From contig CALIIG010000244.1 of the NCBI GenBank assembly GCA_938018155.1, forward strand, positions 1 through 7,800: 7,800 nt of DNA, written 5' to 3'. This DNA is from an uncultured Prevotella sp. GTDB taxonomy: Bacteria; Bacteroidota; Bacteroidia; Bacteroidales; Bacteroidaceae. Within the stretch, counting starts at the first letter, position 1; every line of letters begins with the position of its first letter. A program made the translations under genes and the position numbers. Of the stretch, positions 5,599-7,800 are shown piece after piece. The notes under the pieces are model-generated. The model made no database searches. It was given only the letters and a program-made list of their open reading frames with translations, and was not told the origin of the DNA.

Positions 5599-7794
5599 AT
5601 GGAAGAAAAGTTTCAGTTTTCACCCGGGGAAGAGGAAGAGGCACGGCAGTTAACGGCCCATCTGCGCGAGGTCATTGGTCCGTCAATGCAAGATGGAGAC
5701 GAAGAAAAGATTATCCGGTTTCTTCACGAAACTGCTCAAAAGGGTATTAAACGTGATGTATTTGGTTTGCACCCTGTGCTTACATCGCTGCAAACTGCCT
5801 GCATAATCGTCGACGAAATAGGTTTGAGTCGCGACAGCGTTATCGCTACCCTGCTCTATGGTTGCTTAGCCGATGACTACGACAATATTGCGAAAACATT
5901 CGGCGATAACGTTGCACGCATTGTGCACGGACTGGCTAAAATACAGAAGTTATACGAGAAAAATCCTGTCATTGAGAGCGATAACTTCCGTAATTTATTG
6001 CTGAGTTTCGCCGAGGATATGCGTGTAATCCTCATCATGATTGCCGACCGCGTGAACATTATGCGGCAGATTCGCGACACGAACAACGAAGAAGCCCGGC
6101 ACGAAGTTTCCGAAGAGGCCAGCTACCTCTATGCTCCCTTGGCTCATAAGCTGGGCTTATACACACTGAAAAGCGAGCTTGAAGACTTGTCATTAAAGTA
6201 TCTTGAGCACGACATTTACTACATGATTCGCGAGAAACTCAACGCAACGAAATCCTCACGCGACGCTTATATCACCAGTTTTATTGAACCCCTGGAACAC
6301 CGTTTGGAGGAAGCGGGACTGAAATTCCATATCAAAGGCCGCACGAAATCGATACATTCGATTTGGCAAAAGATGAAAAAGCAGAAGTGTGGCTTTGAGG
6401 GAATATACGACCTTTTTGCCATACGCGTCATCCTTGATTCCCCTTTCGAAAAGGAAAAACAACAGTGCTGGCAGGTATATTCGATAGTAACCGACATGTA
6501 TCAGCCCAATCCGAAACGGCTTCGCGACTGGCTTTCCGTTCCGAAATCGAATGGATATGAATGTCTGCACATTACTGTTCTCGGACCGGATAAGAAGTGG
6601 GTCGAGGTGCAAATACGCACAGAGCGCATGGACGACATCGCCGAGCACGGCCTTGCAGCCCACTGGCGTTACAAAGGTATTAAAGGAGGGGGACAGATGG
6701 ATGAATGGTTAGCCAACATCCGTTCGGCGTTGGAGGCCGGCGATAACCTCCAGGTGATGGACCAATTCCGTATGTCTTTGCAGCCCGAAGACGTGTATGT
6801 ATTCTCCCCCCGCGGCGATATTTTTAAGTTTCCGGCGGGTGCAACCATCCTCGATTTTGCCTATCGCATCCACTCTAAAATTGGCAACACCTGCACCGGA
6901 GGGCGTATCAACGGCAAGGCGGTGCCCATGCGTGAGAAGCTGCACAGCGGCGACACCGTAGAAGTAGTGACGCAAGCCAACCAGACACCGAAGCACGACT
7001 GGCTGAATATCGCCACAACGACGAAGGCAAAAAGCAAGATTCGTCTTGCCTTAAAGGAAACGCAGGCCAAGGATTCGCTCTATGCCAAGGAAATGCTGGA
7101 GCGGCGTTTTAAGAACAAAAAGATTGATATTGAAGAGAATATCATGGGCCATCTCATTAAAAAGATGGGCTTTAAGGAGGTTTCCGACTTCTATAGGCTG
7201 ATTGCAGATGGCAAGCTCGACCCCAACGATGTGATAGCATCCTACCTCGAAATGCGCGAACACCTGCAAAACAATAAGGACAAGGAGGCGCGCCCGGCCG
7301 AAGAATTCAACTTTGAAAACCATGACGAGGAGATGCTTCGCGACAACGAAGATGTGCTCACCATTGACCAAAACCTCAAAGGTATCGACTATCAGCTGGC
7401 TCCTTGCTGCAATCCTATCTACGGCGATGCGATATTTGGGTTCGTCACCGTAAGCGGTGGGATAAAGATTCACCGGCGCGATTGTCCGAACGCTGCAGAA
7501 ATGAGGCGTCGCTTTGGCTACCGCATTGTGAAGGCCCGCTGGAGCGGAAAGGGACAGTCGAAATATGCAATTACGCTCCGAATCATCGGCAACGATGACA
7601 TTGGCGTGGTATCTAACATCACAAATATTATATCAAAGGACGAGAAAATCGTCATGCGGTCTATCAATATTGACTCTCATGACAGCTTATTTTCAGGCAA
7701 TCTGACGATACAAATTGAAGATACCGCGCGCCTTCAGAACCTGATTAAGAAGCTCAAGGGGGTGAAAGGGGTCAAGCAGGTTGAAAGAATTTAA
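5599..7794 (+). CDS. relA: Long RelA/SpoT homologue, (p)ppGpp synthetase with degenerate hydrolase domain
   Basis: Makes the alarmones ppGpp/pppGpp from ATP and GDP/GTP in the cytoplasm, coupling starvation to growth; long RSH proteins sense stalled ribosomes through their C-terminal half. The 731-residue length is typical. Domains: pseudo-HD hydrolase (about 40-200), synthetase (about 240-360), TGS (about 397-458), helical linker, zinc-finger-like domain with CC603-604, His625 and Cys629, and ACT (about 655-731). The synthetase looks intact: GRTKSIHSI (247-255), YDLFAIRVI (270-278), G-loop PKSNGYECLH (315-324), EVQIRT with Glu336, and AEHGLAAHW. The hydrolase motif LLHDVVEDT is replaced by LLYGCLADDY (85-94), and LADRLHNMR by IADRVNIMR, so hydrolysis is probably lost. 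RLRD (307-310) sits where bifunctional enzymes have RxKD and monofunctional RelA has ExDD. AAAAGG (5584-5589), 9 nt before the ATG, is a plausible weak ribosome site. Symbol relA reflects predicted synthetase-only activity; annotation pipelines may call it bifunctional. Confidence 0.93.
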   Translation: MEEKFQFSPGEEEEARQLTAHLREVIGPSMQDGDEEKIIRFLHETAQKGIKRDVFGLHPVLTSLQTACIIVDEIGLSRDSVIATLLYGCLADDYDNIAKTFGDNVARIVHGLAKIQKLYEKNPVIESDNFRNLLLSFAEDMRVILIMIADRVNIMRQIRDTNNEEARHEVSEEASYLYAPLAHKLGLYTLKSELEDLSLKYLEHDIYYMIREKLNATKSSRDAYITSFIEPLEHRLEEAGLKFHIKGRTKSIHSIWQKMKKQKCGFEGIYDLFAIRVILDSPFEKEKQQCWQVYSIVTDMYQPNPKRLRDWLSVPKSNGYECLHITVLGPDKKWVEVQIRTERMDDIAEHGLAAHWRYKGIKGGGQMDEWLANIRSALEAGDNLQVMDQFRMSLQPEDVYVFSPRGDIFKFPAGATILDFAYRIHSKIGNTCTGGRINGKAVPMREKLHSGDTVEVVTQANQTPKHDWLNIATTTKAKSKIRLALKETQAKDSLYAKEMLERRFKNKKIDIEENIMGHLIKKMGFKEVSDFYRLIADGKLDPNDVIASYLEMREHLQNNKDKEARPAEEFNFENHDEEMLRDNEDVLTIDQNLKGIDYQLAPCCNPIYGDAIFGFVTVSGGIKIHRRDCPNAAEMRRRFGYRIVKARWSGKGQSKYAITLRIIGNDDIGVVSNITNIISKDEKIVMRSINIDSHDSLFSGNLTIQIEDTARLQNLIKKLKGVKGVKQVERI

Positions 7795-7800
7795 ACCACA

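Overview
The window looks like ordinary chromosome from a member of the Bacteroidota, most likely Prevotella or a close relative. Four clean TAnnTTTG elements lie upstream of genes, one with a correctly spaced upstream TTTG (TTTG-N20-TAACTTTG). Convincing Shine-Dalgarno sequences are mostly absent, and the gene content (secreted GH27 and GH5-like enzymes, a Ugd of the [10 protein letters not shown] class, a long RelA/SpoT homologue) fits that group. The genus is inference; the promoter type is seen directly.

Layout, left to right. Positions 1-881 (minus) hold the N-terminal 293 codons of a UDP-glucose 6-dehydrogenase that runs off the left edge. A GC-rich hairpin at 912-931 separates it from a secreted GH27 alpha-galactosidase-like enzyme with a C-terminal CBM6/35-like module (950-2572, minus). 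A 128-bp divergent promoter region (2573-2700) carries one TAnnTTTG element facing each way. A secreted clan GH-A (GH5-like) glycoside hydrolase follows (2701-3783, plus). The gap 3784-4113 holds an imperfect 22-bp duplication, a 14-bp perfect palindrome, a strong terminator, a -7 element and a second set of three 22-bp-spaced repeats that ends at the next start codon. Next is a COG0523/CobW-family metallochaperone GTPase (4114-5256, plus). The gap 5257-5598 holds two hairpins, the second a terminator, then a canonical promoter and a long leader hairpin. The last gene is a long RelA/SpoT homologue (5599-7794, plus).

Functionally, the two divergent hydrolases probably act together on a plant or dietary glycan in the periplasm or at the cell surface. 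No SusC/SusD pair or regulator is visible, so this is at most part of a polysaccharide-utilization locus. Ugd supplies UDP-glucuronate for surface polysaccharide. The COG0523 protein (metal homeostasis) and the RSH protein (alarmone signalling) each appear to be separate transcription units.

I see no undescribed multi-gene system. The points most worth a second look are the phased 22-bp repeats in the COG0523 leader, the RSH protein whose hydrolase motif is destroyed while its synthetase keeps a basic RLRD motif, and the structured leader of that RSH gene.
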